This document shows, piece by piece, positions 1 to 7,083 of a DNA stretch of 15,342 nucleotides (position 1 is its first letter; each line of letters begins with the position of its first letter). The notes beneath the pieces were generated by a model. It was not told the origin of the DNA. It worked only from the letters and a program-made list of their open reading frames with translations, and did not search any database. The DNA lies in assembly GCF_014648135.1 (NCBI RefSeq), contig NZ_BMQN01000033.1, positions 1 to 15,342 on the forward strand, read 5' to 3'. Position numbers and translations under genes: made by a program. The DNA comes from Deinococcus sedimenti (GTDB lineage: Bacteria; Deinococcota; Deinococci; Deinococcales; Deinococcaceae).

Positions 1-300
1 CTCGCGGGCTGAGGGGCGGAGGCCACGCACATGACGGCTCCAGAGCGCATCTCTCGGCTCTTTGGACTGCTCTGTATCGCGCTGGCCTGGATGACGCGGA
101 TCGGCGCGCATCGGACAGAAACTCACGCCCCTCGTCAGGACAAGCGCGGGCGAGCGGTCGTGAGCGTAACGCGGATCGGGTGGCAGATCCTGAGTCAAGC
201 GGCGCGGTGGGGCGGCGAGGTCTTCTGTGACTGTCTACAGCTCCTCGGAATGCCGTTCCCAACCGCCAGCACGTCAGTTTCCCGAAGTGTCAGGTGCTGA
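1..300 (+). pseudogene. IS4-family transposase, C-terminal remnant (frameshifted, cut by window edge)
   Basis: The reading frame ending at the TGA of 298-300 contains EATHMTAPERISRLFGLLC followed by ALAWMTRIG, the pattern typical of the region after the catalytic Glu in IS4-type DDE transposases. The same frame has a stop at 10-12. The bases before it instead read Arg-Gly-Leu-Arg in the third frame, the expected preceding residues, so a one-base indel near position 12-20 is likely. An ATG at 31 would give only 89 residues, too short for a transposase. The rest of the element lies to the left of the window. Its right end should be within some tens of bases after 300, close to the 3' end of the next gene. 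It resembles but is not a copy of the transposase at 14075-15166. Confidence 0.65.
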
Positions 301-326
301 GGTCCTAGACGCATGATCTCGCTGTT

Positions 327-836
327 CTATAGTCTCAAAACCCGACTTTCCGGCCCGTTACTACTGCGATGCCGGTCCGGGTGGATGATCTGCCCGTGGG
401 GGTGCGGGGTGTTCAACTGGTCATCGTGCTCGAAGGGGTCGGTCAGGTAGAACAGGCAGGCAGGTTCTGCGGCCAGGAGCCCCGGGGCCCCAGGGATGCG
501 GAGGTGTGTCCCAGAGAAAACGAACTCGGATTCCACGAACGCGTAGAGCGCCAGGAGGCGGAGCGCGCCCGGAATGCCGGTCTGGTCCGGGTGATGCGCG
601 ATCAGGTACTCGTGGCGCATGCCGCGGGCGTCCCGGTAGCGGTGCGCGCTGTGGGGGACGGGGCGGACGGCGGCGCCGATCGACAGGCTGAACGCGGTGT
701 CCCGCACGTAGGTGGCGCAGGCGAACGGCGTCACCTCGTCGCCGAGGGTCAGCGTGGAGGTGACGAGCGTGGTGGGCGGTCCCAGCCACTGCTCCACCCG
801 TTCCGTCATGGCCTGGACCGCGTTGGGTCGGGTCAC
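327..836 (-). CDS. Hypothetical protein, possibly suppressor-of-fused-like; C-terminus may be altered
   Basis: This 169-residue protein starts at a GTG with an AAGGA ribosome site five to six bases upstream. It begins 13 bases after the stop of the phosphotransferase gene and is the last gene of a minus-strand operon. No motif is certain. The run EYLIAHHPDQTGIPGALRLL followed by ALYAFVESEFVFSGTHLRIPG resembles the bacterial suppressor-of-fused (SUFU-like) domain, in which a helix is followed by a pocket and a proline-glycine turn; this is a weak guess. After about residue 138 the protein becomes rich in His, Pro and Arg and looks unlike the rest. The gene ends about 27 bases from the transposase remnant at 1-300, so its last 25-30 codons could have been replaced by insertion-sequence DNA. 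It is soluble, with no signal peptide or membrane segment. Confidence 0.6.
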   Translation of the reverse strand: MTRPNAVQAMTERVEQWLGPPTTLVTSTLTLGDEVTPFACATYVRDTAFSLSIGAAVRPVPHSAHRYRDARGMRHEYLIAHHPDQTGIPGALRLLALYAFVESEFVFSGTHLRIPGAPGLLAAEPACLFYLTDPFEHDDQLNTPHPHGQIIHPDRHRSSNGPESRVLRL

Positions 837-849
837 GCGTCGTCCTTCG

Positions 850-2061
850 TCATGACCTGCCCCGTTCCGTAATGGCGTGGGCTGCGCGGCTGAGCACGTA
901 CGGCACGTACCCGGGCCGCCAGTCGGGGAGCGTGCCTTCCCAGTGCCGGAACTGCGCGTCGTATGTCACGGCGCGCTGAAGCAGCGCGAGCGGCAGGGCC
1001 TCAAGGAGCAGCGGCAGGACGTCCGGGCAGCCCAGGGCCGTCAGGTAGGTGCGCGCGAGGTGCGGTCCGAGGTCACCGCGCCCCTGCGCGACGGGCAGTC
1101 CGGCCTTGTTCAGCGTCCACCACAGGAACCACCCGGCGTCGAGCAGGGGGTGAGCGGCGCTGTGGGTTTCACTCCAGTCGAACCACACGCTGCCCCGCGG
1201 GCCCGACAGCGCGTTGCGGGGGTGGGCGTCACCGTGACTGGGCAGGTCGGGCAGGCCCAGATCCGCGAGGTCCTGGAACGCCGCGCGGATTTGGGTCCGC
1301 TGACCCGCCAGGACCTCCTGCTGCTGGGCCCGGACGCCCCAGCTGGTCAGGACCGCCGGGTCGCCCAGCAGCGCGTCCACCCGCTCGGCTGTCTCTGTTA
1401 GGGGAAGCGCGGGACACCCAAGTTCGGTCAGCGCCTGGGAATCAGCCTGCAGCTGGAAGTGAGCGAGCTGCGTGACCGCCTCCTCCCAAGCGCCGAGATC
1501 CCCAACGCGGTCCAGCAACTCGCCGCCAGAGGCAGTCAGTAGCAGGCCCCGGGTCTCATCCGCGCAGAGCAGCGGGGGCGTGAGGTGCGCGTGATGGCGA
1601 GCCAGGTGGGCCGTGACCGCCGCCTCCCGCCCGTTGTGACTGGCTTTGAAGTACACCGGTCCCGCCGTGGTGTCCGCCACGATGACGCTCACGAGGTCCG
1701 TGCTGTGCACGGGACGTGGCCTGCCCGTCCGGGTGCGGCCCGTCTGCGCCAGCGCGGTATCGATGAGCTGGGCGGCGTCCTCCGGCCATGAGGGGCGCTG
1801 CCACGCCCGCTGCAGGGGCGGCTGATCGGCATCCGCCCAGACCAGGCCGGGCGGACAGGTGGGGCTCAGGGCACGCAGGTGGGCCGGTTCTGGGCGACCC
1901 ATGGGGTGACCACCGTCGTGTAGCACCCAGCACTCCAGCTGCCAGGTGCTGCGGGCGACCTCAGCGAGCGGCTCGCGCGGCTCAGCGGTCAGGGTCGGCC
2001 ACCCGCCCTGATCGCGCAGCACCCGCCGGCCATCGGGGTGCCAGACGATGACGGCCCCCAT
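850..2061 (-). CDS. APH/choline-kinase-fold phosphotransferase family protein
   Basis: The protein has 403 residues. The kinase core shows the expected order: an ATP-binding lysine in VYFKASH (K139), the catalytic loop SHGDAHPRNAL (H276, D278, N283) and the metal-binding aspartate in WFDWSE (D295). This matches Pfam APH (PF01636), which phosphorylates hydroxyl groups on aminoglycosides, choline, homoserine, fructosamine and other small molecules. The substrate cannot be read from the sequence. Roughly the first 95 residues precede the kinase fold and are Trp-rich; I do not recognise them. The ATG overlaps the TGA of the upstream membrane-protein gene by one base, which indicates translational coupling. 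An open frame continues far upstream, but that extension is Arg/Pro-rich antisense-type sequence, so the start at 2061 is preferred. Its place after two membrane-protein genes argues against a simple resistance gene. Confidence 0.85.
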   Translation of the reverse strand: MGAVIVWHPDGRRVLRDQGGWPTLTAEPREPLAEVARSTWQLECWVLHDGGHPMGRPEPAHLRALSPTCPPGLVWADADQPPLQRAWQRPSWPEDAAQLIDTALAQTGRTRTGRPRPVHSTDLVSVIVADTTAGPVYFKASHNGREAAVTAHLARHHAHLTPPLLCADETRGLLLTASGGELLDRVGDLGAWEEAVTQLAHFQLQADSQALTELGCPALPLTETAERVDALLGDPAVLTSWGVRAQQQEVLAGQRTQIRAAFQDLADLGLPDLPSHGDAHPRNALSGPRGSVWFDWSETHSAAHPLLDAGWFLWWTLNKAGLPVAQGRGDLGPHLARTYLTALGCPDVLPLLLEALPLALLQRAVTYDAQFRHWEGTLPDWRPGYVPYVLSRAAHAITERGRS

Positions 2062-2573
2062 CAGGCGAGCCGTCCAGGTGCCGGCACGGGCAGCCGCACC
2101 TGGTCCTGGAGGCGGCGGCGCGCCCGGGGCGGTTGTTTCCCCAGGTAGTGCAGCAGGGCGGTCCCGGCGCGTTCCAGGCCGTGCGCGTTGACGTACAGCA
2201 GGATCATCAGGACGGCGGGAGTCTTCAGCGGGCCGAACAGCGCGATGAACCCGGCCACGAGCGGCGCGACGACCAGGGCGTACGCGAGGAGACTCTGGGA
2301 TTGCCCCGTGACCAGACTCTGAACCTGCGCGGTTCGCAGGAGCGGAGCACGTTGCCGTCCTCGGAAGACGCCCACGGCACTCAGGACGCCCAGGTTCATC
2401 GCCACGGCCTCCAGTGAGCCCAGACTGACCAGGGCACTGGCCAGCAGCACGATCGCGGTGAGCAGTGCGTGCCCTTTCACCCACCTCCACGCGAGGCGAG
2501 CGAACACCTGATCATCCGGGGCGAGCTGGTTCAGGCGGTGCTGCAGGTCAAGGACACTATGCCAGGGCCTCAC
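2061..2573 (-). CDS. Small multi-pass membrane protein (second of a pair)
   Basis: The GTG start at 2573 overlaps the TGA of the upstream gene by four bases (GTGA), giving a 170-residue protein. It has a soluble N-terminus of about 32 residues. Hydrophobic helices follow at about 35-52, 55-70, 94-113 and 116-131, and the tail is very basic (PPRARRRLQDQVR), probably on the cytoplasmic side. I recognise no family. Size and four-helix layout match the protein encoded immediately upstream, so the two may assemble together. The longer open frame back to 2804 is rejected because it would overlap the upstream gene by over 200 bases and is Arg/Gly/Pro-rich. The gene is coupled by overlap both to its upstream neighbour and to the downstream phosphotransferase. 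Confidence 0.75.
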   Translation of the reverse strand: MRPWHSVLDLQHRLNQLAPDDQVFARLAWRWVKGHALLTAIVLLASALVSLGSLEAVAMNLGVLSAVGVFRGRQRAPLLRTAQVQSLVTGQSQSLLAYALVVAPLVAGFIALFGPLKTPAVLMILLYVNAHGLERAGTALLHYLGKQPPRARRRLQDQVRLPVPAPGRLA

Positions 2574-3043
2574 GGGGCACTCCAACGCCCGGCGGGCACC
2601 CGGGCTGTCGCCCGCCGCCTGGGGGGTTTCTCCTGACCGCGCAGCAACAGGACCAGCAGGCCCACACCGAGGACCGTGCCGGTGAACGCCGGGACGATCA
2701 GGTGCCGGGCCTGCCCGGTCGTGGCGGCGAGCGCCACGTTCGGCAGCAGCACCACGGCGCCGACCGGGTACAGGGCCATGCGGCGCGCTTCGAACACCCG
2801 CCACATGCGGTCACTCACCCAGCGCGCCGAACGGCGGCGCAGCGCAAAATGAACGGGCAGCAGCAGCGTCAGGTACAGGGCACTGCTGATCAGGGCCACG
2901 CGCAGCAGCGGGTCGCGCTGGACAGCCGCGACGAGCGTCGCGACCAGCAGCAATCCGCCCGAAACGGCCGCGAGCCTTAGGAAGAACCACCCCGCCTGCT
3001 GCTTACCGGGCGGGAGGCTGCGGATGTGACTGAAGACGCTCAC
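2570..3043 (-). CDS. Small multi-pass membrane protein (first of a pair)
   Basis: With the GTG at 3043 the product is 157 residues and begins MSVFSHIRSLPPGKQQAGWF. Helices are visible at about 20-41, 47-67, 89-107 and 114-135, and the C-terminus is strongly basic (PPRRRATARV). The family is unknown. An alternative GTG at 3094 would add 17 residues and overlap the preceding gene by 17 bases. I prefer 3043 because a purine-rich GGACGGAC lies just before it and the added residues look non-functional, but the choice is open. The stop overlaps the start of the next membrane-protein gene by four bases, so the two proteins are probably made in similar amounts. Confidence 0.7.
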   Translation of the reverse strand: MSVFSHIRSLPPGKQQAGWFFLRLAAVSGGLLLVATLVAAVQRDPLLRVALISSALYLTLLLPVHFALRRRSARWVSDRMWRVFEARRMALYPVGAVVLLPNVALAATTGQARHLIVPAFTGTVLGVGLLVLLLRGQEKPPRRRATARVPAGRWSAP

Positions 3044-3077
3044 GTCCGTCCACTGTACGGCCCGGCAGGACGCGGCT

Positions 3078-3926
3078 TCACGGGCGGTCCTCACAGACGG
3101 CGAGGTGCACGAAGCCCGGCTCGCGCCGCAGTTCCAGGACGGTGCGCACGCCCGGCGTCAGGGTGGTCCAGCACACCTGCGTGAGCAGCGCCCGCTGATG
3201 CCGGAGTTCCCAGTCCAGGGCGTGCTGCGCCTCGCCGCTCACGAGGCGGCGGAGGTGCGCGTCGCAGGTCGCCCGGACGCTGATCCAGTACCGGCCGCGG
3301 TCCGCGACCGCCGGGATGAGATCCTGGCGGGTGTTCGTGCGGACCGTCACGCCCCCGGTCATGCCGAGCAGTTCCACCCGCCCGAGGAGCGTGGTCGCCT
3401 GGCGCATGTCCCGCAGGGCCTGCAGGTCCCGCGTCCCGACGGGATACCCCGCGTGGGCGAGGAGCGTCTCGGCGTACTCCAGCACCTCCTGCGCGCGCGG
3501 GTGGTGCAGCCCACTGGGGTGGATGTCATCGGCGGGGTGCCCGGCAGCGTGCTCCGGGCGGGACAGGCCATGACCGAGCCAGAGCGTCACGTGCGCGGCA
3601 CCCTGACGACGCAGTTCGTTCGTGAGCGAGGCGCTGAGCCTGTAGGCCAGCAGCCGCCGCCCTTCATCATCGGCCGGCCAGAGGCGGCGGGGCAGGACCG
3701 CCCCGTACTGCTGCATGCGGGGTGAGCGGGCCTCATGGCTGACGGTGCGGACGGTCGCGCTCCAGGCGGTGGCCCGCTCACCCGCGAGGCTGCGGCCTTC
3801 GGCGAGCAGGAACTGCACGCGCGCCTCAGTCCGCCCGGCCGTGAGCGGAGTGTGGTCGGGTGGGCGGCGGTGATCTGGGGCGGGGGGGAGGGGACGGGAA
3901 CGTGGACGGGGGGTGGGCACGGGCAT
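3078..3926 (-). CDS. Hypothetical protein, first gene of the kinase/membrane operon
   Basis: This 282-residue soluble protein starts at an ATG with a clear AGGAG ribosome site four bases upstream. The first 30 residues are Pro/Arg/His-rich and probably disordered. The remainder is a mixed alpha/beta protein with motifs such as HVTLWLGHGLSRPEH (about 118-132), EVLEYAETLLAHAGYPVGTRDLQ and a C-terminal strand pair VRTVLELRREPGFVHLAV. I recognise no family. It has no signal peptide or membrane helix. It is followed at short distance by two membrane proteins and a small-molecule kinase, so it may be the cytoplasmic partner of a membrane complex; that is inference from position only. Its leader carries a hairpin also found before the gene at 6984 (see 3980-3995). 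Confidence 0.75.
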   Translation of the reverse strand: MPVPTPRPRSRPLPPAPDHRRPPDHTPLTAGRTEARVQFLLAEGRSLAGERATAWSATVRTVSHEARSPRMQQYGAVLPRRLWPADDEGRRLLAYRLSASLTNELRRQGAAHVTLWLGHGLSRPEHAAGHPADDIHPSGLHHPRAQEVLEYAETLLAHAGYPVGTRDLQALRDMRQATTLLGRVELLGMTGGVTVRTNTRQDLIPAVADRGRYWISVRATCDAHLRRLVSGEAQHALDWELRHQRALLTQVCWTTLTPGVRTVLELRREPGFVHLAVCEDRP

Positions 3927-3979
3927 GCGACTCCTGAACAGCGAACGGGGCGGGGTGATGGGCGGACAGCGTCAGCCCC

Positions 3980-3995
3980 CACCCCGCCAGGGGTG
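3980..3995 (-). repeat. Hairpin element shared by two gene leaders (copy 1)
   Basis: The inverted repeat CACCCC-gcca-GGGGTG is followed on the plus strand by GAACGG and then GTACG. The same arrangement occurs at 7067-7083. Both copies sit 50-85 bases upstream of a minus-strand gene whose ribosome site reads CAGGAGTC. It could be an operator, a promoter-linked site or an RNA hairpin in the leader. It has no T-tract, so it is not a convincing terminator. Confidence 0.45.
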
Positions 3996-4019
3996 AACGG
4001 CCGTACGGGGCCGCGCCGT

Positions 4020-4310
4020 TTAGTTCTGCACTTGGTGCAGGGCGACGATCATCTCGAGCAGCTGCCGGAACAGGTACAGCGCCTCACTCGTATCGGACCG
4101 TTCGGCCTGCCAGAGCCAGTGACCGAGGTCGCGCCCATGCCGGTCGTGCGCGTCGAGTAGCGCCTGGCGTTCTTCAGGATTGGCGGCCTCGGCGCGCAGG
4201 AACATGACCGTGAAGTCGTCGTGCAGCCACACCAGGGCGAGTTCCCCGACAGGCCGCAGCGTTTCGGGCAGAACGGACGGATCGATGTGCAGGGTGGTGG
4301 TGGGGGTCAT
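4020..4310 (-). CDS. Small hypothetical protein (96 aa)
   Basis: The ATG at 4310 is preceded by a strong GGAGG ribosome site seven bases upstream, and the gene ends at a TAA. The product is acidic and mostly helical in its C-terminal half (EERQALLDAHDRHGRDLGHW, then LFRQLLEMIVALHQVQ). The N-terminal half looks like beta strands (ELALVWLHDDFTVMFLRAEA). It has no cysteine pair, signal peptide or membrane helix, and I recognise no family. It follows the 92-residue gene by 28 bases and is probably cotranscribed with it. Confidence 0.7.
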   Translation of the reverse strand: MTPTTTLHIDPSVLPETLRPVGELALVWLHDDFTVMFLRAEAANPEERQALLDAHDRHGRDLGHWLWQAERSDTSEALYLFRQLLEMIVALHQVQN

Positions 4311-4338
4311 CCGGTCCTCCTGGCGCGGCCGAAGGCGC

Positions 4339-4617
4339 TCAGCGCTGCTCGTCGATGAACTTCCGGACCTGCTTGAAAAGACTCGGCGCTTTGGGCGTCA
4401 GCGGCGCGTGGGTGAAGTCCACGGGGTGACACGTGCCGCCGGTGACCTGTTTGGAGAGGGCGGCGCGCCGCGCTTCAAGCTTGCCCGGGTAGTGCACGTT
4501 CAGGTGCAGTTGCCCTTTGCCGTCGGCCGGGCCGATCAGGGTGGCGAAGTGCTCGGTATTCGTTTCAGGGTCGATGTAGTGCAGGCTTTCGCCGAGGGTC
4601 ATGCCAGTCGGGTACAT
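4339..4617 (-). CDS. Small hypothetical protein (92 aa)
   Basis: The ATG at 4617 has an AAGGAG ribosome site seven bases upstream. The middle part, with GESLHYIDPETNTEHFATLI and GQLHLNVHYPG, looks like a small beta-sheet domain. The C-terminal part is basic and ends in a helix (LFKQVRKFIDEQR). I recognise no family. The 92-base gap before it contains two copies of a 20-base direct repeat, so its expression may be controlled separately from the DUF6882-type gene upstream. Confidence 0.7.
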   Translation of the reverse strand: MYPTGMTLGESLHYIDPETNTEHFATLIGPADGKGQLHLNVHYPGKLEARRAALSKQVTGGTCHPVDFTHAPLTPKAPSLFKQVRKFIDEQR

Positions 4618-4637
4618 GGGGCTCTCCTTGAACAGTC

Positions 4638-4657
4638 GCGATACCTTTGCGGGATTC
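4638..4657. repeat. 20-bp direct repeat, copy 1
   Basis: Identical to 4692-4711 (GCGATACCTTTGCGGGATTC), with a period of 54 bases. It lies in the leader of the 92-residue gene. On the minus strand it contains AAAGG, but this is about 25 bases from the start codon, so it is not that gene's ribosome site. Confidence 0.8.
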
Positions 4658-4691
4658 GTGGGGACGAACCGCGCTGGGACCGCCTCGCGTA

Positions 4692-4711
4692 GCGATACCT
4701 TTGCGGGATTC
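4692..4711. repeat. 20-bp direct repeat, copy 2
   Basis: Second exact copy of the repeat at 4638-4657. Its right end overlaps the stop codon of the DUF6882-type gene (4710-4712), so coding sequence was probably part of the duplicated unit or the stop was created by it. Confidence 0.8.
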
Positions 4712-5381
4712 AGGCGGGTGTGAGGGTGGCAGGCGCGAGGTTGATCTCACTTAGGCGCTGATGGTCATCAAAGGCGAGCTGAACCATTTCGCCCCCGACC
4801 GTGGCGGTCCAGCGGCGCCCGCGGATGGTGACCGGGCAGTCGTGGGCGGCGTAGAGCGCGCGGATCGCATTCGGGTGATGGAGCGCGAACGTCTGAAGCA
4901 TCGTGGTGATCAGGTGCACGCTGCGGCTGGCCGTCAGGACTGGCGCCCGGGGTACGTCCCGCAGCGTGAAGTACGCCGCGCCGCCCGGAAACTCACCGCG
5001 GAAGTACGCGTCCGCCTCAGTCAGCCCGCAGGCGATCACGGCCAACTCGTGCCCGCTGACAGCCTCGGTGCACAGCCGCGGCGTGGTGAGCTCGGGCACG
5101 CCGCAATTGAGGCCGTGCTCGCGCACGTGGCGGCTGTCCTCAGTGACCTCGTCGCCCAGACCGCTGCCGGTGTTCGCCCACGCCCACAGCCAGGACGCGT
5201 CACGGTGCATGTCAGTCCCGATCAGCTGCGCCCGGTAGGGCCGCGTGTGCCCACTGACGTGCAGGAGGCCCTGGTGCAGATCGGCGTCCCAGGTGAACGT
5301 GCCGAGCAGGTCGGCCAGGTGCTGCTGGCGGAGCAGGACGGGCCCGGCGTGCTCGCTGAGCAGGTCGCGAAAGGTGGACAT
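4710..5381 (-). CDS. DUF6882-type hypothetical protein
   Basis: This 223-residue soluble protein has the features I associate with DUF6882: a central DASWLWAWAN motif (about residues 61-70), then an Arg/His-rich helix, and then a strand with ACGLTEADAYFRGEFPGGAAYF (about 137-158, read in two parts: ACGLTEADAYFRGE and GGAAYFTLRD). The family is common in bacteria and has no known biochemical role. The start ATG lacks a good ribosome site; instead TAGCGT lies six bases upstream, which suggests a leaderless mRNA. It is separated by 115 bases from the histidine phosphatase upstream, so it probably begins a transcript of its own. Confidence 0.7.
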   Translation of the reverse strand: MSTFRDLLSEHAGPVLLRQQHLADLLGTFTWDADLHQGLLHVSGHTRPYRAQLIGTDMHRDASWLWAWANTGSGLGDEVTEDSRHVREHGLNCGVPELTTPRLCTEAVSGHELAVIACGLTEADAYFRGEFPGGAAYFTLRDVPRAPVLTASRSVHLITTMLQTFALHHPNAIRALYAAHDCPVTIRGRRWTATVGGEMVQLAFDDHQRLSEINLAPATLTPA

Positions 5382-5387
5382 ACCCCT

Positions 5388-5393
5388 ACGCTA
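5388..5393 (-). promoter_or_regulatory. Candidate -10 box (TAGCGT) for a leaderless transcript
   Basis: TAGCGT on the minus strand ends six bases before the ATG at 5381. Deinococcus leaderless genes have TAnnnT at this distance. No clear -35 box is visible, so the call is tentative. Confidence 0.4.
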
Positions 5394-5496
5394 TGGACGC
5401 GCGGGTGGTTTTCCGGGATGACCGGTGAACTTCAGCCGTTCTTCATGGACGGGTGCCCTCACCCCGGCCCGTCAGGCCGCCTCAATTTCGGGAGGC

Positions 5497-6120
5497 TCAG
5501 CTGAGCGTGAGGGTGAGGTGCTCGGCGCAGGCCAGCACGTCGCACGTCCATTCGCCCGGGCCGTGCCGCTGCAGCGTCGTGAGGGCGGTGTTGTCGTGCA
5601 GGCCCCGGCGGGCCCGCCAGGTGTCCTGCGGATCCCAGCCGAGCACGTCGCAGAGCAGGGCGGTGATGGCGACGCCGTGCGTGACGATCACGACGTGCCC
5701 ATCCGAGTTCAGCGTCAGGCGGTCGAGGACACCGCGGACTCGCGTGCCGACCTCGTGCAGGCTTTCCCCCTGGGGGGCGCCGCGCACGGGCCACGCCTGA
5801 AAGCCGGCGGGGTCGCGCGCTTCAATCTCCGCGAAGGTGAGGCCTTCCCACGCGCCGATGTGAATCTCGCGGAGGGCCGGGGTGGGGTGCGGCGTGAGGC
5901 CCAGGGGCGCGGCGATGGCGTGGGCGGTCTGCGCGGCGCGTTGCAGGTCACTGCTGAGGACCTGGGTGGGCCGCGTGGCGTGCGAGGCGAGGCGGCGGGC
6001 GACCGACTGGGCCTGCGTGCGGCCGTGCTCGTCGAGCGGCACGTCCGCCCAGCCCTGGAAGCGGCCAGCGGCGTTGTGGGCGGTGCGGCCGTGGCGCACC
6101 AGCGTGACCAGGGCCGTCAT
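5497..6120 (-). CDS. Histidine phosphatase family protein (phosphoglycerate mutase-like)
   Basis: The 207-residue protein has the complete catalytic set of the histidine phosphatase superfamily: the phospho-accepting histidine in LVRHGRT (R9, H10), a phosphate-binding arginine in SSDLQRA (R61), the acid residue in LREIHIGAWEG (E85) and the second histidine in VVIVTHGVAI (H148). The family includes cofactor-dependent phosphoglycerate mutases, alpha-ribazole phosphatase (CobC) and broad-specificity phosphatases. At this length, and with no glycolytic or cobalamin genes nearby, it is most likely a small-molecule phosphatase, and I do not assign the substrate. The ATG at 6120 has GAGG upstream and gives the standard N-terminus directly before the RHG motif; the open frame back to 6207 is not family-like. 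It lies 46 bases after the 209-residue gene. Confidence 0.9.
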   Translation of the reverse strand: MTALVTLVRHGRTAHNAAGRFQGWADVPLDEHGRTQAQSVARRLASHATRPTQVLSSDLQRAAQTAHAIAAPLGLTPHPTPALREIHIGAWEGLTFAEIEARDPAGFQAWPVRGAPQGESLHEVGTRVRGVLDRLTLNSDGHVVIVTHGVAITALLCDVLGWDPQDTWRARRGLHDNTALTTLQRHGPGEWTCDVLACAEHLTLTLS

Positions 6121-6166
6121 GGCTGCCTCAGACAGCAGAAGGGAGGGGGGCGGAACACGCGGAGCA

Positions 6167-6796
6167 TCATAGGGGACGCGTGGGTGTATCCCGAGCTGTC
6201 GGTCCACGGGTGCGGGCCCGGGCGTCCTCGATGTACTGCGCGTCGGCGGTGACGGATACCTCGCGGCGGCCGGTGAGCGTGACCTGCGCCCCGCTGATGT
6301 GGGTGATCTCGCAGGCTAGGGTGCGCTTGAGGTCGTGCCAGATCAGGGTGCCGAGCCGCTGTCCGACGTGGAGCGGCGCGTTGGCTCCATGCTGCTGGGC
6401 GTGGAAGCGCAGCTGCTCGCGGGCGAGGTGGATCTCCAACCCAATGATGCCGCCCTCGGTGCGGTGGTGCTGGTCGGTGCGGCCGCGCTGCTCGTCACTG
6501 AGCAGGTCCCCCAGGGCCTGGAGGACGTGAGCGCGCAGCTGCACGCTGTAGATCAGGCCACCCTCGAGCGCCTGGGCCACGAGGTGCATCAGGTACGCCC
6601 GGTGCGGGTCGAGCGTGGCGCCGCTTCGAAGGGCCGCCCAGACCTGCAGGGCGTCAGCGGTGGTCTCGGGGAGTGGATATGGGCCGGTGGGGCGTTCGGG
6701 CGGCTGAGCGGGTGGCGTGGCGTCTGCCTGAGGCCGTGGACTGGCGGGCCGGAGGGAAATGACGCGGAACGTGATGGGCGGGTCCAGGTTGGTCAC
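6167..6796 (-). CDS. Hypothetical protein (209 aa), second gene of a two-gene unit
   Basis: The GTG at 6796 lies eight bases beyond the stop of the 59-residue gene and has TGAGGCG as its ribosome site. After a Pro-rich N-terminus of about 45 residues, the protein has a helical region (LPETTADALQVWAALRSGA, then HRAYLMHLVAQALEGGL and LRAHVLQALGDLLSDEQRG). It ends in a beta-rich domain with CEITHISGAQVTLTGRREVS. I recognise no family. The open frame continues upstream to 7678, but that part overlaps the 59-residue gene and is Pro/His/Arg-rich, so it is not used. Confidence 0.65.
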   Translation of the reverse strand: MTNLDPPITFRVISLRPASPRPQADATPPAQPPERPTGPYPLPETTADALQVWAALRSGATLDPHRAYLMHLVAQALEGGLIYSVQLRAHVLQALGDLLSDEQRGRTDQHHRTEGGIIGLEIHLAREQLRFHAQQHGANAPLHVGQRLGTLIWHDLKRTLACEITHISGAQVTLTGRREVSVTADAQYIEDARARTRGPTARDTPTRPL

Positions 6797-6804
6797 GGGG
6801 CGCC

Positions 6805-6984
6805 TCAGGTGCGGGGCAGGGTGACGCGCACGGCCTGCGTGGCGGTGAAGGCCAGGGACTGTCGGCACGCGGTGCGCAGCACGACGCCGCTGGGGGTGGG
6901 GGTGACGCGCGTGACGGTGAAGGTGCCGTGGGGGACGTGGACGTGCGCGCCCCGGGGGACGCGTGCAGCGGGAAGGGTGGTCAT
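6805..6984 (-). CDS. Very small hypothetical protein (59 aa), beta-barrel-like
   Basis: The ATG at 6984 has an AGGAG ribosome site about six bases upstream. The product has alternating hydrophobic strands (HVHVPHGTFTVTRV, SGVVLRTA, SLAFTATQAVRVTL), consistent with a small SH3-like barrel; that is inference from pattern only. It is probably cotranscribed and coupled with the 209-residue gene eight bases downstream. Its leader carries the second copy of the shared hairpin. Confidence 0.6.
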   Translation of the reverse strand: MTTLPAARVPRGAHVHVPHGTFTVTRVTPTPSGVVLRTACRQSLAFTATQAVRVTLPRT

Positions 6985-7066
6985 GAGGACTCCTGGAAGG
7001 GCAGGGATGCCCGCATGGGCGGGCGTCCAGGGGGAGGCATTGGGGGTGGTGGGACGGCGGGGCGCG

Positions 7067-7083
7067 CACCCCGGGCAGGGGTG
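7067..7083 (-). repeat. Hairpin element shared by two gene leaders (copy 2)
   Basis: CACCCC-gggca-GGGGTG followed by GAAAGG and GTACG on the plus strand matches the element at 3980-3995 in stem and flanks, with one extra loop base. It lies 82 bases upstream of the ATG at 6984, against 53 bases for copy 1. No minus-strand gene ends here, which makes a terminator role unlikely. Confidence 0.45.

Noticed and set aside
369..872. Plus-strand open frame of 167 codons
   Set aside because: It is antisense to the 169-residue gene and the kinase end, rich in Gly, Arg and Val, and has no ribosome site. It is a by-product of high GC.
2062..2490. N-terminal extension of the kinase frame to 2490
   Set aside because: It overlaps the whole upstream membrane-protein gene and is Arg/Pro/Gly-rich; the ATG that overlaps the upstream stop is the better start.
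3980..3995. Terminator for the 96-residue gene
   Set aside because: No T-tract follows, and the matching copy at 7067 has no gene ending before it.
4638..4711. CRISPR-like repeat-spacer unit
   Set aside because: Only two copies with one 34-base interval, no cas genes, and one copy overlaps a coding end.
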